Assembly: GCF_029813115.1 (NCBI RefSeq)
Contig: NZ_JAPZDS010000007.1
Location: 124,001-188,000 of the forward strand
DNA: 64,000 nucleotides
DNA from: Aureimonas sp. SK2
GTDB taxonomy: Bacteria > Pseudomonadota > Alphaproteobacteria > Rhizobiales > Rhizobiaceae
Reading direction: 5' to 3'
The notes beneath the pieces were generated by a model, which worked only from the letters and a program-made list of their open reading frames with translations, had not been told where the DNA came from and did no database searches. Below, piece after piece: positions 35,079 to 45,670 of this stretch. Every line of letters starts with the position of its first letter. Within the stretch, counting starts at the first letter, position 1. The translations under genes were made by a program, and so were the position numbers.

Positions 35079-35110
35079 AAAAGCGCGGCGCCGGTTTCCC
35101 GGCGCCGCGC
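35079..35110 (-). terminator. Rho-independent terminator of the gguB operon
   Basis: On the minus strand GCGCGGCGCCGG-GAAA-CCGGCGCCGCGC, a perfect 12-bp stem with a GNRA tetraloop, then TTTTCATT. It lies 24 bp after the gguB stop. Confidence 0.9.
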
Positions 35111-35134
35111 CTTGGCGTCGTCCGCGTGCTGCGG

Positions 35135-36355
35135 TCAGGCCTTGTTGCGGTTGTAGACGTCGAAGCAGACGGCGGCGAGGAGCACGAGGCCCTTCACGAG
35201 CTGCTGGTAGTCGATCGAGAGCTGCATGGACGTCTGCATGCCCATGTTCAGCGCGCCCATGATGAAGGCGCCGATCACCGCGCCCGTCACCTTGCCGACG
35301 CCGCCATAGGCCGAGGCACCGCCGATGAAGCAGGCCGCGATGACGTCGAGTTCCAGGCCCGTGCCGTTCTTGGCCGTCGCCGAGCCGACGCGGGCGAAGA
35401 AGACGAGGCCGGCGACCGCGGCGAGCACGCCCATGTTGACGAAGGCGAGGAAGACGATCCGCTCGGTCTTCACGCCCGAGAGCTTGGCCGCCTTCTCGTT
35501 ACCGCCGACGGCATAGACGCGGCGGCCGATCGTGGTGCGCGAGGTGACGAAGGCGTAGATCGCGATCAGGACGGCCATCAGGATCAGGACGTTCGGCAGG
35601 CCGCGATTGGTGGCGAGCAGATAGCCCATGAAGAGGATGGCGAGCGTGACAAGCGCGATGCGGCCGTAGAAGAAGGAGAGCGGCTCCGCGACCGGAGCGA
35701 CGCGGGCCCTCGCATTCCGCTTCACTATGGCGAAGAGCGCGAAGCCGACCGCGAGCACGATAGCGAGGATCAGGGTCGTGGAATTAGCGAGGTCCATGAC
35801 CGGCAGGAGGTCGGGGATCGTACCCGTGGAGATCGCGCGCAGCGACGCCGGGATCGGCGAGATCGACGACGACGAGCCGAGCGTCATGAAGGTCAGCCCC
35901 CGGAAGACCAGCATACCGGCAAGTGTAACGATAAAGGACGGGATGCGCAGGAAGGCGACGAAATAGCCCTGGATCGCTCCGATCACCGCACCGACGACGA
36001 GGCACATGGCCACCGCAATGGGTACGGGGATGTTGTAGATGACCATTAGGACGGCGCCGACGGCGCCGATGAAGCCGACGATCGATCCGACGGACAGGTC
36101 GATATTGCCGGTGATGATGATCAGCAGCATGCCGATCGCCATGATGATGACGTAGCTGTTCTGGAGGAACAGGTTGGTGAGGTTAGAGGCCGAGACGAAG
36201 GTCGGGCGGCCCGTCGCGGCGGAATAGGCCGCGAAGAACAGGATGATCGCGACCAGCGCGACCAGCATGCCGTATTCGCGCAGATGGCTTTTGAAGTAGT
36301 CGAGGCTCGCCCCGCCGCCCTGCCCGCTCGGGGCGTCCACGGTCTTGATGCTCAT
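35135..36355 (-). CDS. gguB: Multiple-monosaccharide ABC transporter permease
   Basis: A 406-residue inner-membrane permease of the ribose/xylose-type family. About ten helices include [43 protein letters not shown], and the ATPase-contact region [35 protein letters not shown]. The last part [30 protein letters not shown] is typical. The ATG at 36355 overlaps the gguA stop (ATGA). In Agrobacterium the ChvE-GguAB system transports galactose, arabinose, glucose, xylose and others, and this one has the same gene order. It is the last gene of the transporter operon, followed by a strong terminator. Confidence 0.95.
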   Translation of the reverse strand: MSIKTVDAPSGQGGGASLDYFKSHLREYGMLVALVAIILFFAAYSAATGRPTFVSASNLTNLFLQNSYVIIMAIGMLLIIITGNIDLSVGSIVGFIGAVGAVLMVIYNIPVPIAVAMCLVVGAVIGAIQGYFVAFLRIPSFIVTLAGMLVFRGLTFMTLGSSSSISPIPASLRAISTGTIPDLLPVMDLANSTTLILAIVLAVGFALFAIVKRNARARVAPVAEPLSFFYGRIALVTLAILFMGYLLATNRGLPNVLILMAVLIAIYAFVTSRTTIGRRVYAVGGNEKAAKLSGVKTERIVFLAFVNMGVLAAVAGLVFFARVGSATAKNGTGLELDVIAACFIGGASAYGGVGKVTGAVIGAFIMGALNMGMQTSMQLSIDYQQLVKGLVLLAAVCFDVYNRNKA

Positions 36356-37887
36356 GCCGCGTGTCTCCCTGCGGTACGAATGATGGCGCGCATGATGCTT
36401 TCCTGCGTTGCCTCGCCGCGCGGCAGCTCGGCCACGAAGCGCCCTTCGTTCATGACGTAGATGCGGTCGCACATGCCGAGAAGCTCAGGCATTTCCGACG
36501 AGATCATCAGAATGCCCTTACCCTCGGATGCCAGCCGCTCGATGATGGAATAGATCTCGAACTTGGCGCCCACGTCGATGCCGCGCGTCGGCTCGTCGAG
36601 GATCAGGAGCTCGGGGTTCGAGAAGAGCCATTTCGACAGCACGACCTTTTGCTGGTTGCCGCCCGAAAGGTTCAGCGTCTTGTGGAAGATGTCGGAGGAT
36701 CGAATGCGCAGGGAACCGCGATAATCCTCCGCCACCTTGCGCTCGCGGTCCTCGTCGATCACGCCGCTCTTGGCGATGCCCGGAAGGTTGGCGAGCGAGA
36801 TGTTCTGGCGGATGTCGTCCTCGAGGAGCAGGCCGTACTGCTTGCGGTCCTCCGTGACGTAGGCGAGCCCGGCGTCGATCGCCCGCGGAATGGTCGACAC
36901 GTCCACCGGCTTGCCGTGCATGAAGGCTTCGCCGGACACGTTGCGCCCGTAAGACTTGCCGAACACGCTCATGGCGAGTTCGGTGCGCCCGGCGCCCATC
37001 AGGCCGGCGATGCCGACGATCTCGCCCTTGCGCACGTTGAAGGAAACGTCCTTCACGATCTGACGCTGGGTGTTGAGGTGGTGATAGGCGTTCCAGCCCT
37101 TCACCTCGAACAGGACCTCGCCGATCTTCGGATGGCGGGGCGGATAGCGGTCGTCGAGCTGGCGGCCCACCATGTCGCGGATGATCTGATCCTCGCTGAC
37201 CCCGTTTCGGCAGTCGAGCGTCGAGACGGTGGAGCCGTCGCGGATCACGGTGATCGAGTCGGCGACGCGCGAGATCTCGTTCAGCTTGTGGCTGATCATG
37301 ATCGAGGTCAGCCCCTGCTTCTTGAACTCGAGAAGGAGGTCGAGAAGCGCCTGGCTGTCGCGCTCGTTGAGGCTAGCGGTCGGCTCGTCGAGGATGAGGA
37401 GGCGCACTTTCTTGGAGAGCGCCTTGGCGATCTCGACGAGCTGCTGCTTGCCGACGCCCATGTCCTTGATCAGCGTCGTGGGCGGCTCGGAAAGGCCCAC
37501 TTGGCGGAGGAGCTCGTCGGACCGGCGGAACGCCTCGTCCCAGTTGATCACGCCGCCGCGCGAGATTTCGTTGCCCAGAAAGATATTCTCGGCGATCGAC
37601 AGGAGCGGCACGAGCGCCAGCTCCTGATGGATGATGATGATGCCGACATGCTCGCTATCGCGGATGCCGCGGAAGGACCGAACCTCGCCGTCGTAGACGA
37701 TGTCGCCCTCATAGGTGCCGTGCGGATAGACACCCGAAAGGACTTTCATCAGCGTCGACTTGCCGGCGCCGTTCTCGCCGCAGATCGCGTGGATCTCGCC
37801 CTTCTCGACGACGAGATTGACGTTGTCGAGCGCCTTCACGCCCGGGAACGTCTTGGTGATGCCGCGCATCTCTAGGATCGGTGCCAA
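36352..37887 (-). CDS. gguA: Multiple-monosaccharide ABC transporter ATP-binding protein
   Basis: A 511-residue double-ATPase subunit, two ABC domains in tandem. The first has Walker [10 protein letters not shown] near residue 37 and [30 protein letters not shown]. The second half has a degenerate Walker A (GLMGAGRTE), [15 protein letters not shown] and [19 protein letters not shown]. This degenerate second Walker A is normal for RbsA/XylG/GguA. I choose a TTG start at 37887 ([16 protein letters not shown]), because GGGAAG lies about 6 nt upstream and it gives the usual N-terminus; the longer frame adds 24 residues without similarity. It follows chvE after two hairpins. Confidence 0.94.
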   Translation of the reverse strand: MAPILEMRGITKTFPGVKALDNVNLVVEKGEIHAICGENGAGKSTLMKVLSGVYPHGTYEGDIVYDGEVRSFRGIRDSEHVGIIIIHQELALVPLLSIAENIFLGNEISRGGVINWDEAFRRSDELLRQVGLSEPPTTLIKDMGVGKQQLVEIAKALSKKVRLLILDEPTASLNERDSQALLDLLLEFKKQGLTSIMISHKLNEISRVADSITVIRDGSTVSTLDCRNGVSEDQIIRDMVGRQLDDRYPPRHPKIGEVLFEVKGWNAYHHLNTQRQIVKDVSFNVRKGEIVGIAGLMGAGRTELAMSVFGKSYGRNVSGEAFMHGKPVDVSTIPRAIDAGLAYVTEDRKQYGLLLEDDIRQNISLANLPGIAKSGVIDEDRERKVAEDYRGSLRIRSSDIFHKTLNLSGGNQQKVVLSKWLFSNPELLILDEPTRGIDVGAKFEIYSIIERLASEGKGILMISSEMPELLGMCDRIYVMNEGRFVAELPRGEATQESIMRAIIRTAGRHAA

Positions 37888-37917
37888 AGCGTTCTTCCCG
37901 GTCTTCGGAACGATGGA

Positions 37918-37971
37918 GCGGGAGCCCCGAGGGCTCCCGCCGATACGTGAACAGGGCACCGGAGCGCCCTG
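37918..37971 (-). other. Two intercistronic hairpins between chvE and gguA
   Basis: GCGGGAGCCC / GGGCTCCCGC (10-bp stem, 3-nt loop, 37918-37940) and CAGGGC / GCCCTG (37952-37971). Neither has a T run. Such hairpins after a binding-protein gene usually protect its mRNA or attenuate downstream transcription, giving more ChvE than ATPase and permease. Confidence 0.7.
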
Positions 37972-37983
37972 CCGGAAGGCCGA

Positions 37984-39051
37984 TCAGGGCTTGATCTGGT
38001 CTTCGGTGTAGTAGCCGCTGTCGACCAGCACGGACTTGATGTTGTCCTTGGTCACCAGCACCGGCTTCAGGAGGTAGGACGGCACGACCTTGACGCCGTT
38101 GTCGTAGGTCTGGGTGTCGTTGACCTCCGGCTCCTTGCCCTGGCCGATCGCGTCGATCATGTCGACCGTGACCTTGGCCAGCTCGCGCGTGTCCTTGAAG
38201 ATCGTCGAGTACTGCTGGTCGTTCTGGATCGACTTGACCGAAGGCACTTCGGCATCCTGGCCGGAGACGATCGGCATCGGCTTGTCGCCCGAGCCGTAGC
38301 CGACGGCGGTCAGCGCCGAGATGATGCCGATGGACAGGCCGTCATAGGGCGAGAGGACCGCGTTCACGGTCTTGTCGCCGTAGTAGGACGAGAGGAGGTT
38401 GTCCATGCGGGCCTGGGCCACGGCCGGGTCCCAGCGCAGGGTGCCGACGCGGTCCATGCCGGTCTCGCCCGACGGGATCACGAGCTTGCCCTGGTCGATA
38501 TAGGGCTGGAGCACGCTCATCGCGCCGTTGTAGAAGAAGAAGGCGTTGTTGTCGTCCGGCGAGCCGCCGAACAGCTCGATGTTGAACGGGCCGGCCTCAC
38601 TCTCGAGCTTCAGGCCCTGCACGATCGACTGCGCTTGGAGGACGCCGACCTGGAAGTTGTCGAAGGTCGTGTAGTAGTCGACGTTCGGCGAGTTGCGGAT
38701 CAGGCGGTCGTAGGCGATGACCTTGATGCCCTTGTCGTGCGCCTGCTGGAGCACGTCGGTCAGCGTGGTGCCGTCGATGGAGGCGATCACCAGCGACTGG
38801 ACGCCGGCCGCCACCATGTTCTCGAGCTGGCTGATCTGCGTCGGGATGTCGTCCTCGGCATACTGCAGATCGGTCTTGTAGCCGCGCTCCTGCAGCTGCT
38901 TCACCATGTTGTCGCCGTCGGCGATCCAGCGGGCCGAGGCCTTGGTCGGCATCAGCACGCCGACGGTGCCCTTTTCCTGCGCGAAAGCGCCGCCGGTGAG
39001 GGTCATCGCGCCGAGGGCCACGGCCGCCAGCAGGGTCTTCATACGGATCAT
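37984..39051 (-). CDS. chvE: Sugar-binding protein ChvE
   Basis: A 355-residue periplasmic binding protein for several monosaccharides. Signal peptide at residues 1-24 ([19 protein letters not shown]). Defining segments are [69 protein letters not shown] and [12 protein letters not shown], all close to ChvE. In Agrobacterium it also co-activates virulence with VirA; no vir genes are here. The ATG at 39051 is preceded by a strong GGGAGGA site. It leads the chvE-gguA-gguB operon, 206 bp downstream of dgoA, with its own probable promoter. Confidence 0.95.
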   Translation of the reverse strand: MIRMKTLLAAVALGAMTLTGGAFAQEKGTVGVLMPTKASARWIADGDNMVKQLQERGYKTDLQYAEDDIPTQISQLENMVAAGVQSLVIASIDGTTLTDVLQQAHDKGIKVIAYDRLIRNSPNVDYYTTFDNFQVGVLQAQSIVQGLKLESEAGPFNIELFGGSPDDNNAFFFYNGAMSVLQPYIDQGKLVIPSGETGMDRVGTLRWDPAVAQARMDNLLSSYYGDKTVNAVLSPYDGLSIGIISALTAVGYGSGDKPMPIVSGQDAEVPSVKSIQNDQQYSTIFKDTRELAKVTVDMIDAIGQGKEPEVNDTQTYDNGVKVVPSYLLKPVLVTKDNIKSVLVDSGYYTEDQIKP

Positions 39052-39192
39052 ACTCTTCCTCCCATCGCGACGCCGCGACAGCGGGCGTCCGAAAGCGCGA
39101 ACCCCTCGCGCCGAGCTTTCCGCATCGTGCGGACACGGCCCGCACGATGCCTTCGGCCCCTCCCCCTCTGCCTGACGGCCCGGTAGTGGCGA

Positions 39193-39203
39193 CCAATTGT
39201 CTG
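39193..39203. promoter_or_regulatory. Shared motif CCAATTGTCTG upstream of chvE
   Basis: An 11-bp sequence, 142 bp upstream of the chvE start, repeated exactly and in the same orientation at 46748-46758, upstream of gguC. It extends as TTGTCTGATGAA, resembling the TTGTC-N-GAC-type half sites of GntR-FadR regulators. Both sites precede operons of the same sugar pathway. A common regulator (GguR-like, by inference) is plausible; none is encoded in the window. Confidence 0.55.
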
Positions 39204-39257
39204 ATGAATTAACGCATCGGCGACCCGGTCGCCAATGAATTTTTTCGGCGCTCTGAT

Positions 39258-39905
39258 TTATCGTAAACCGCAAACGCGGTCGTAGAGCAAGACAGCTTTA
39301 TCGGCCCTTTCCCGGATCTCCCCAACCGTCATTCCCGGCTTGTAAAGCGAGGAGCCGAGGCCGAAGGTCCGCACCCCGACGGCGGCGTAGCCCTCGAAGT
39401 CCGCTTCCGACACGCCGCCGACGACGCCGATCTCGCGATCCTTCGGCAGAACGGCGCGAATCGCCGAGACGCCCGACGGGCCAAGCACGCTGGCGGGAAA
39501 GAACTTCAGCGCCGAAGCGCCCGCAGCGATCGCCTGGAAAGCTTCGGTCGGAGTGAAAACGCCCGGCATCGTCACCATGCCGTGGCCGGCCGCCCGCTTC
39601 AGAACTGCGGCGTAGACATTGGGCGAGACGAGGAGGTTTCCGCCGGCCTCGGCGAGACGATCGACGTCTTCCGGCGTCAGCACCGTGCCGGCGCCGATAT
39701 AGTGGCCGGGGCCGCCGAGGCGGACGGCCGACGCGATGGAGCGGAAGGCGTCGGGCGAGTTCAGGGGGATCTCGATCGCCTCGAACCCAGCCTCGATCAA
39801 GGTCGCAACGGCGCCTTCCGCCTCTTCCGGCTTGACGCCGCGCAGGATGGCCACCAGCGAACGACGCAGCTCGGGCCACGGCACATGGGATGAAACCTGG
39901 CTCAT
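39258..39905 (-). CDS. dgoA: 2-dehydro-3-deoxy-6-phosphogalactonate aldolase
   Basis: A 215-residue TIM-barrel class I aldolase that splits KDPGal into pyruvate and glyceraldehyde 3-phosphate. Signatures are [37 protein letters not shown] (residues 14-50), [31 protein letters not shown], and the Schiff-base lysine in [17 protein letters not shown]. DgoA rather than KDPG aldolase (Eda) is indicated by its place next to dgoK and by the IPLNSP sequence. The ATG at 39905 overlaps the dgoK stop (ATGA). Confidence 0.95.
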   Translation of the reverse strand: MSQVSSHVPWPELRRSLVAILRGVKPEEAEGAVATLIEAGFEAIEIPLNSPDAFRSIASAVRLGGPGHYIGAGTVLTPEDVDRLAEAGGNLLVSPNVYAAVLKRAAGHGMVTMPGVFTPTEAFQAIAAGASALKFFPASVLGPSGVSAIRAVLPKDREIGVVGGVSEADFEGYAAVGVRTFGLGSSLYKPGMTVGEIRERADKAVLLYDRVCGLR

Positions 39906-40828
39906 GTCGAACTCCGGTCGGGATGCAGGAGGCGGACGGCGGCGCGCAGGCCGTGGCGCACGCAATGATCGGCGTCGAGCCGGCGCTCCAGCGTGAGGCC
40001 CGCCGCGGTCGCGACCGCCTCGTAGAGCGCGGCAATCGGTCCGGAGGCAAGAAGCGCCAGACGGTCGGGGCGGCCGTAGCGGGCGAGCGCACCCGCGAAC
40101 TCCAGCCCGATCAGGAGGCCGGACAGGCGCGCTGACTGCGCCTGCGGGACGGCACCCTCGAGAAGCCAGCCGGCCCGCAGTTGAAAAAGCGCGTTGGTCG
40201 CCTCGGCCGGACGTGAGAGCCCGGCTGCCAGCCCTTCCGCAAAGGCCGGATCGTCGGAATCGGGCCGCGCATCGGTCTCCACGGCCTGTTTCAGGATCGA
40301 GCCGCTGCGCAGGAGCTGGAACAGCTCGCCCGTCATGAAGGTCGAGAAACCGGTAACGGCCCCCTCCTCCAGCCGCACCCACTTGGAATGGGTGCCGGGC
40401 ATACAGACGAGGCCAGTGCGGAAGCCTTCCGCGACGACGCCCAGAAGCTGCGTCTCTTCGCCGCGCATCACGTCGGGCGCCGCCCCGCGCTGCGCCAAAC
40501 CCGGAAGAATGTGGATCGGCCGCGCCGGCGACGGCACCGGGATCGCCTGCGTCGCGAGATCGTCCAGCCTCGTCGGAACCGCGAGATAGGCCGCCTCGAC
40601 CCAGCCCGTGCGCGAGCCGACCATGCCGCACAGAACGGCCGGAGCGCCCAGCCGCACGCCCATCGCCTCAAGATGGCCTTCCAGGACGCCCGAGAAGTCG
40701 CCGTTCCGCACGCCGGTCAGCCCGTCCGGCGCTCGGCGCTCGGCGAGGACCGTCCCGTCGGCGGCGCAGGCCCAGGCGCGGAACGAAGTCGTGCCCCAGT
40801 CGACCAGGGCGGTGGCCGCCTCGCTCAT
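39902..40828 (-). CDS. dgoK: 2-dehydro-3-deoxygalactonokinase
   Basis: A 308-residue sugar kinase of the DgoK family (ASKHA-type fold) that phosphorylates KDGal. It starts ALVDWGTTSFRAWACAADG, the phosphate-1 loop. Further signatures are LCGMVGSRTGWVEAAYL (residues 65-82), MRGEETQLLGV, CMPGTHSKWVRLEEGAVTGFSTFMTGELF, and LASGPIAALYEAV near the end. The ATG at 40828 overlaps the lactonase stop; its own stop overlaps dgoA, so three genes are coupled. Confidence 0.95.
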   Translation of the reverse strand: MSEAATALVDWGTTSFRAWACAADGTVLAERRAPDGLTGVRNGDFSGVLEGHLEAMGVRLGAPAVLCGMVGSRTGWVEAAYLAVPTRLDDLATQAIPVPSPARPIHILPGLAQRGAAPDVMRGEETQLLGVVAEGFRTGLVCMPGTHSKWVRLEEGAVTGFSTFMTGELFQLLRSGSILKQAVETDARPDSDDPAFAEGLAAGLSRPAEATNALFQLRAGWLLEGAVPQAQSARLSGLLIGLEFAGALARYGRPDRLALLASGPIAALYEAVATAAGLTLERRLDADHCVRHGLRAAVRLLHPDRSST

Positions 40829-41742
40829 GGCGCCAGCCGCACGCGCGGCTCCGCGACTCCCTTCACGCCGGCCTGGACGATGAAGGTGCGACCGGCGTTG
40901 GGGTCGTCGGCGCGGTCTGCGTCGTCCATGCCCTCATAGGCGGTGGTGACGAGAAGCTGATCGAGGTTCCGACCGGTAAAGGCCGGGCAGCTCGGCTGGA
41001 GCGCCGGCACCGAAAGGGAGCGGAGATGCTTGCCCTCTGGCGAGAAGACCTCGATGCGGCCGGCTCCCCAGCGGGCGTTCCAGACATTGCCTTCGGCATC
41101 CGTCACCGCGCCGTCGGGTCCGCCCGCGAAGGCTCCGTCCGGCACGAACACTGCCGGCTCGCCGCTCGGCAGACCGGTTTCCGGATCGAGGGGAACGCGG
41201 TGGATGTCGCCGCGAGCGGTGTCGGCGAAATAGCCGACCGTGCCGTCCGGCGAGAAGCAGATGGCGTTGGGAATGGAGACCTGTGCGTAGAGCCTGCGCA
41301 ACTCGCCGTCTCGGAACCAGTAGATCGAACCGCGGCCCTCTTCGGCCTTGCGCCCCATCGTGCCGATCCAGAGCGCGCCCGAAGGGTGCACCCGCCCGTC
41401 GTTGGAGCGCGTGTCCGTCTCGTCGGGTTCCAAAGCCGTGTGGAGAGTCAGCCTTCCCGTCGCGACGTCGCGGACATGAAGGCCCCTCTCGGTCGCAAGG
41501 AGCTGCGTCCGGTCGTCCACCGTGCAGAGCTGGCTGGCCATCAGCGGCAGGTCGTGGACCCGCACATCCGGGCTCGCCGACGACTTCTCGAACAGCTTGC
41601 GTCCGAGGATGTCGAACCACCAGGCCTTGTCGGTGGCCGGGTCGTAGGTCGGCCCCTCGCCGAGGTGGCAGGCCGGGGCATCCAGAATGTGAAGGGGGGC
41701 GGCTTCGCCCGCCCCCGTCTTGCCGTTCGCCATGTCCTGCAT
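40825..41742 (-). CDS. SMP-30/gluconolactonase family sugar lactonase
   Basis: A 305-residue six-bladed beta-propeller lactonase. Metal-binding features of the SMP-30 family are HLGEGPTYDPATDKAWWFDI near residue 26 (Glu ligand), ETDTRSNDGRVHPSGALWIGTM with NDG, ISPNAICFSPDGTVGYFADT (here VSIPNAIC) and GGPDGAVTDAEGNVW with the Asp ligand. In this operon it probably opens galactono- or arabonolactone made by the upstream sugar 1-dehydrogenase. I use the ATG at 41742, which has AAGG 5-6 nt upstream, 8 bp after the dehydratase stop; its end overlaps dgoK by ATGA. It is cytoplasmic; no signal peptide is visible. Confidence 0.92.
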   Translation of the reverse strand: MQDMANGKTGAGEAAPLHILDAPACHLGEGPTYDPATDKAWWFDILGRKLFEKSSASPDVRVHDLPLMASQLCTVDDRTQLLATERGLHVRDVATGRLTLHTALEPDETDTRSNDGRVHPSGALWIGTMGRKAEEGRGSIYWFRDGELRRLYAQVSIPNAICFSPDGTVGYFADTARGDIHRVPLDPETGLPSGEPAVFVPDGAFAGGPDGAVTDAEGNVWNARWGAGRIEVFSPEGKHLRSLSVPALQPSCPAFTGRNLDQLLVTTAYEGMDDADRADDPNAGRTFIVQAGVKGVAEPRVRLAP

Positions 41743-41750
41743 CGCCGCCT

Positions 41751-43613
41751 TCAGTGGTTGTCGCGGGGCACGCCCCTCGTCTGCGCCAGACGCTGGTATT
41801 GCACGGCGTTTTCCAGAACGGCACCCGTCTCCATCTGGCCAACCAGCGTGCGCTGAATTTCCTGCCACGGCGTCTGGTGCTCGGGATACTTGTAGCCGCC
41901 CTCGGCCTTGAGCGCCGCGCGGCGCTCGGCCAGCTCGTCGTCCGAGATCAGGATGTTGGCGGTGCCGCGCCCGAGGTCGATGCGCACCCGATCGCCCGTC
42001 TTCAGGACGGCGAGGTTGCCGCCGGCCGCCGCTTCCGGCGAGGCGTTCAAGATCGACGGCGAGCCCGAGGTGCCGGACTGGCGCCCGTCGCCGATGCAGG
42101 CGAGCGAGGTCACGCCCCTCTTGATGAGGTAGTCGGGCGCACGCATGTTCACGACCTCCGCCGCGCCGGGATACCCGATCGGACCGGCGCCGCGCATGAA
42201 GAGGATCGTGTTCTCGTCGATGGCGAGCGCGGGATCGTCGATCCGGTGGTGGTAGTCCTCCGGACCGTCGAAGACCACGGCTTTGCCCTCGAAGGCATTG
42301 GGATCGTTCGGGTTGTTCAGGTAGCGGTCGCGGAATTCGGGGCTGATCACCGAGGTCTTCATGATCGCCGACGAGAAGAGGTTCCCCTTCAGCACCAGGA
42401 AGCCCGCCTTGGCCTTGAGCGGCTTGTCGTAGGGCTTGATGACGTTTTCATCCTCGATCGGCGCGCCGCGGCAGTTCTCGCCGATGGTGCGACCGTTGGC
42501 GGTGATCGCGTTCTCCTTGATGAGGCCCTGCTCCATGAGCTGGTTCACCACCGCCGGAACGCCGCCGGCATGGTAGTAGTCCTCGCCAAGATACTCGCCG
42601 GCCGGCTGAAGGTTGACCAGCAGCGGGATCTCCTCGCCGAACTCCTGCCAGTCGTCCACCGTCAGGTCGACGCCGATGTGGCGGGCGAGCGCGTTGAGGT
42701 GGATCGGCGCGTTGGTGGAGCCGCCGATCGCCGAGTTGACGCGGATCGCGTTGATGAAGGCGTCCTTGGTCATGATGTCGGACGGCTTCAGATCCTCGCG
42801 CACCATGTCCACGATGCGAAGGCCGGTGCGGTAGGCGACTTCCTGCCGGTCGCGGTAGGGCGCGGGGATGGCGGCCGAGCCGGGAAGCTGCATGCCCAGC
42901 GCCTCGGCCAGCGAGTTCATGGTGGAGGCTGTGCCCATCGTGTTGCAGTAGCCGGTGGAGGGCGCGGAGGAAGCGACGAGCTTGATGAAGCCGGCATAGT
43001 CGATCTCGCCCTTGGCCATCAGCTCCCTCGCCTTCCAGACGATGGTGCCGGAGCCCGTGCGCTGGCCGCGGAACCAGCCGTTCAGCATCGGCCCGACCGA
43101 AAGCGCGATCGCCGGAATGTTCACCGTCGCCGCCGCCATCAGGCAGGCGGGCGTGGTCTTGTCGCAGCCGATCGTCAGCACCACGCCGTCCAGCGGGTAG
43201 CCGTAGAGGATCTCGACGAGGCCGAGATAGGCAAGGTTGCGGTCGAGGCCGGCGGTCGGGCGCTTGCCCGTCTCCTGGATCGGATGGACCGGGAACTCGA
43301 TCGCGATGCCGCCCGCCTCGCGGATTCCTTCGCGCAGGCGCTGCGCCAGCTCGATATGGTGGCGGTTGCAGGGGCTGAGATCGGAGCCGGTCTGCGCGAT
43401 GCCGATGATCGGTCGGCCGGACTGCAGCTCTTCCTGGCTGAGGCCGAAGTTCATGTAGCGCTCGAGATAGAGCGCGGTCATGTCGGCATTGTCCGGGTTG
43501 TCGAACCAGGCGCGCGAGCGCAGCGTCGTGCCGGCGCGGCCGTGGCCGCGGTTGCCGCCCGGCGTCTTCAGCTCATCAGCGTCCTCGATCACGGTCGTCA
43601 GGTCGTTCGACAT
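41751..43613 (-). CDS. IlvD/Edd family sugar-acid dehydratase (galactonate/arabonate type)
   Basis: A 620-residue iron-sulfur dehydratase. It has the family segments [18 protein letters not shown] (residue about 70), [28 protein letters not shown] with the cluster cysteine, [25 protein letters not shown] with a second cysteine, and [19 protein letters not shown]. The C-terminal domain has [23 protein letters not shown]. Position between galM and the lactonase/dgoKA set argues for D-galactonate, and by analogy with related enzymes also L-arabonate or D-fuconate, as substrate. The ATG at 43613 is preferred over 43619, since AAGGAG lies 9 nt upstream. Exact substrate range is an inference. Confidence 0.9.
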   Translation of the reverse strand: MSNDLTTVIEDADELKTPGGNRGHGRAGTTLRSRAWFDNPDNADMTALYLERYMNFGLSQEELQSGRPIIGIAQTGSDLSPCNRHHIELAQRLREGIREAGGIAIEFPVHPIQETGKRPTAGLDRNLAYLGLVEILYGYPLDGVVLTIGCDKTTPACLMAAATVNIPAIALSVGPMLNGWFRGQRTGSGTIVWKARELMAKGEIDYAGFIKLVASSAPSTGYCNTMGTASTMNSLAEALGMQLPGSAAIPAPYRDRQEVAYRTGLRIVDMVREDLKPSDIMTKDAFINAIRVNSAIGGSTNAPIHLNALARHIGVDLTVDDWQEFGEEIPLLVNLQPAGEYLGEDYYHAGGVPAVVNQLMEQGLIKENAITANGRTIGENCRGAPIEDENVIKPYDKPLKAKAGFLVLKGNLFSSAIMKTSVISPEFRDRYLNNPNDPNAFEGKAVVFDGPEDYHHRIDDPALAIDENTILFMRGAGPIGYPGAAEVVNMRAPDYLIKRGVTSLACIGDGRQSGTSGSPSILNASPEAAAGGNLAVLKTGDRVRIDLGRGTANILISDDELAERRAALKAEGGYKYPEHQTPWQEIQRTLVGQMETGAVLENAVQYQRLAQTRGVPRDNH

Positions 43614-43662
43614 GGTCATTTCTCCTTCGGCCCCGACACCCTAGAGGGCGAGGCCTGTCACG

Positions 43663-44733
43663 TCAGGCATGCTTGAAGCGATAGAGGGACCGGTGGCGAT
43701 AGGTCGCGCCGGGATCGAGCCGCGCGGACGGGAAGTCCGGGCGGTTGGGCGTGTCGGGGTAGAGCTGCGGCTCCAGGCAGAGCGCATCGCCCATTCGATA
43801 TGTCAGGCCGTTCTTGCCGACCGACGTTCCGTCCAGGAAGTTGCCGGAATAGAATTGGACGCCCGACTGGTCGGTCAGGAGTTCCATGACGCGGCCGTTG
43901 GACGGGTGGCGCAGCGTCGCCGCCAGCCTCGGCTTCCCACCGGCGGCGCCCCGCAGGCACCAGTTGTGGTCGTAGCCCCGGCCCTGTCTGATCTGCTCTT
44001 CCGCCGCGCGCACGCGGGTGCCGACGGGCGTCGCCTCACGAAAGTCGAAAGCCGTGCCCGCGACATCCGCCGGACCGCCTACGGGGATGGCGCCCTCGCC
44101 GACGGAGAGGAACTCGTCGGCCTCGATCGTCAGCTCATGACCGAGAATGTCCGTCAACCGCTCCGTCCCGCCGAGGTTGAAGAAGGCGTGGTTGGTGAGG
44201 TTCACCACGGTCGATCGGTCGGTTCGCGCCTCGAAGGCGATCTCCAATTCGCCCGCGCGTACGCGGTAGGTGACATCGACGTCGAGCCGTCCGGGAAAGC
44301 CGCATTCGCCGTCGGGACTGGTGCGCGACAGGCGCACGAAGGGCTCGGCCCCCTCGCCGGTCCCAGCGATCTCCCAGAGCTGCCGGTCGAAGCCGTCCGG
44401 CCCGCCATGCAGCGCGTTGGGACCGTCGTTGGCCGGAACCTGGAACCGCTCGCCGTCGATGGAGAAGGTTCCGCCCGCGATACGGTTCGCGTAGCGACCG
44501 ATCGTGGCGCCGTAGAAGCTCCGGGCGGCGACATAGCCGTCGAGGTCGTCGTGACCGAGCACGATATCGTCGACGCGGCCTTCGCGGTCCGGGACCAGAA
44601 GCGCCTGCAAGGTGGCGCCATAGGTCAGGACGCGCGCCTCGATGCCTTGCGCCCGCAGGTGCACGATCTCGACGGCGCGGCCGTCCGGCAGCGCTCCGAA
44701 GGTCCGGCGTTCGAGACCTTGCACGTCGCTCAC
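43663..44733 (-). CDS. galM: Aldose 1-epimerase (galactose mutarotase)
   Basis: A 356-residue enzyme interconverting alpha and beta anomers of galactose and similar sugars. Signatures are YGATLQALLVPDREGRVDDIVLGHDDLDGY, FYGATIGRYANRIAGGTFSIDG (residue about 82), NDGPNALHGGPDGFDRQLWE with the catalytic His, LTNHAFFNLGG and GYDHNWCLRG, and VQFYSGNFLDG. The gene uses a GTG start at 44733, 2 bp after the dehydrogenase stop, with GGAGG upstream. The upstream frame is a shadow of the dehydrogenase. It supplies the correct anomer to the 1-dehydrogenase in the same operon. Confidence 0.94.
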   Translation of the reverse strand: MSDVQGLERRTFGALPDGRAVEIVHLRAQGIEARVLTYGATLQALLVPDREGRVDDIVLGHDDLDGYVAARSFYGATIGRYANRIAGGTFSIDGERFQVPANDGPNALHGGPDGFDRQLWEIAGTGEGAEPFVRLSRTSPDGECGFPGRLDVDVTYRVRAGELEIAFEARTDRSTVVNLTNHAFFNLGGTERLTDILGHELTIEADEFLSVGEGAIPVGGPADVAGTAFDFREATPVGTRVRAAEEQIRQGRGYDHNWCLRGAAGGKPRLAATLRHPSNGRVMELLTDQSGVQFYSGNFLDGTSVGKNGLTYRMGDALCLEPQLYPDTPNRPDFPSARLDPGATYRHRSLYRFKHA

Positions 44734-44735
44734 CC

Positions 44736-45662
44736 TCAAGCCTCCACGAAGGCTTCGACCACGTGCCGGCGCCCGAGCAGGAAGGCGTCCGCGACGTGCT
44801 GGAGCGGCGAAAGATCGACGTTGATGCGCCCGCCGGCCGCCAGTTCGGCGAAGCGGCGGTAGATGCCGGCATATTCGCGATCCGGCTCGTCGAGGCGCAG
44901 GGCGCCGTCCACCAGCATCCGCTTGCCGCCGTCCGCGACGATCAGCGAGCCCGCATCCGTCTCGACCATGATGTTCCAGATCTCGCCGCGCGTCTCGCGC
45001 CAGTCGAACTCGGCCTCGACCGGAACGCCATGCCCGTCGGAGAAGGTCATGCTCGCCGCGATGGGGGCGGCGCGGTTCTCCGGGAAGGAGAGGTCCGAGC
45101 GCGTGAGGAACACAGGCCGCGGAAGTATGGCGGTGAGGATGGACAGCGCGTTGATGCCGGGGTCGAAGACGCCGAGGCCGCCCGGCTCCCAGATCCATTC
45201 CTGGCCAGGGTGCCACTTGCGCACGTCCTCCTTCCACTCGATCCGCACGGAGCGCACCGTCGTGGAAGCGAGGAATGACCGGGCCGGCTCGACCGCCGGC
45301 GCGAAGCGCGAATGCCAGGTGGCGAAGAGCGCGACACCCTTCTCACGCGCCAGCGCTTCCAACGGACGGACCTCGCTCACCGTCGCGCCGGGCGACTTTT
45401 CCAGAAGCACATGCTTCCCGGCGGAGAGCACCGCCGAGGCCTGCTCGTTCCGACCCTGCGGCGGGGTGCAGAGCGCCACCGCGTCGAAGAGGTCGGGTCG
45501 GGCCAGCAGCTCGTCCAGCGTCGAGAAGCACGCAACGCCTTCGAGCGACGCATTGCGGCTGGCGACGGCGGTGAGTTCCACGCCATCGACAGCGGCGATC
45601 GAGGGAACGTGCTGATCGCGGGCGATCTTGCCGAGACCGAGAATGGCGACGCGCAGGGTCAT
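44736..45662 (-). CDS. Sugar 1-dehydrogenase, Gfo/Idh type (D-galactose / L-arabinose)
   Basis: A 308-residue NAD(P)-dependent oxidoreductase: Rossmann domain VAILGLGKIARDQHVPSIAAV at residues 5-25, EKSPGATVSEV with the family Glu-Lys, then HSRFAPAVEPARSFLA, and the segments WKEDVRKWHPGQEWIWEPGGLGVFDPGINALSI (residues about 143-175). This last block is what I recall for the Azospirillum L-arabinose/D-galactose 1-dehydrogenase. It probably converts galactose to galactonolactone (or arabinose to arabonolactone) as the first oxidative step. It starts 8 bp after gguC and ends 2 bp before galM. Assignment is strong from sequence plus context. Confidence 0.92.
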   Translation of the reverse strand: MTLRVAILGLGKIARDQHVPSIAAVDGVELTAVASRNASLEGVACFSTLDELLARPDLFDAVALCTPPQGRNEQASAVLSAGKHVLLEKSPGATVSEVRPLEALAREKGVALFATWHSRFAPAVEPARSFLASTTVRSVRIEWKEDVRKWHPGQEWIWEPGGLGVFDPGINALSILTAILPRPVFLTRSDLSFPENRAAPIAASMTFSDGHGVPVEAEFDWRETRGEIWNIMVETDAGSLIVADGGKRMLVDGALRLDEPDREYAGIYRRFAELAAGGRINVDLSPLQHVADAFLLGRRHVVEAFVEA

Positions 45663-45670
45663 GGACGATC

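Noticed and set aside
39258-40631. Extended frame upstream of dgoA inside dgoK
   Set aside because: Out of phase with dgoK, which is clearly coding there; the start overlapping the dgoK stop is the real one.
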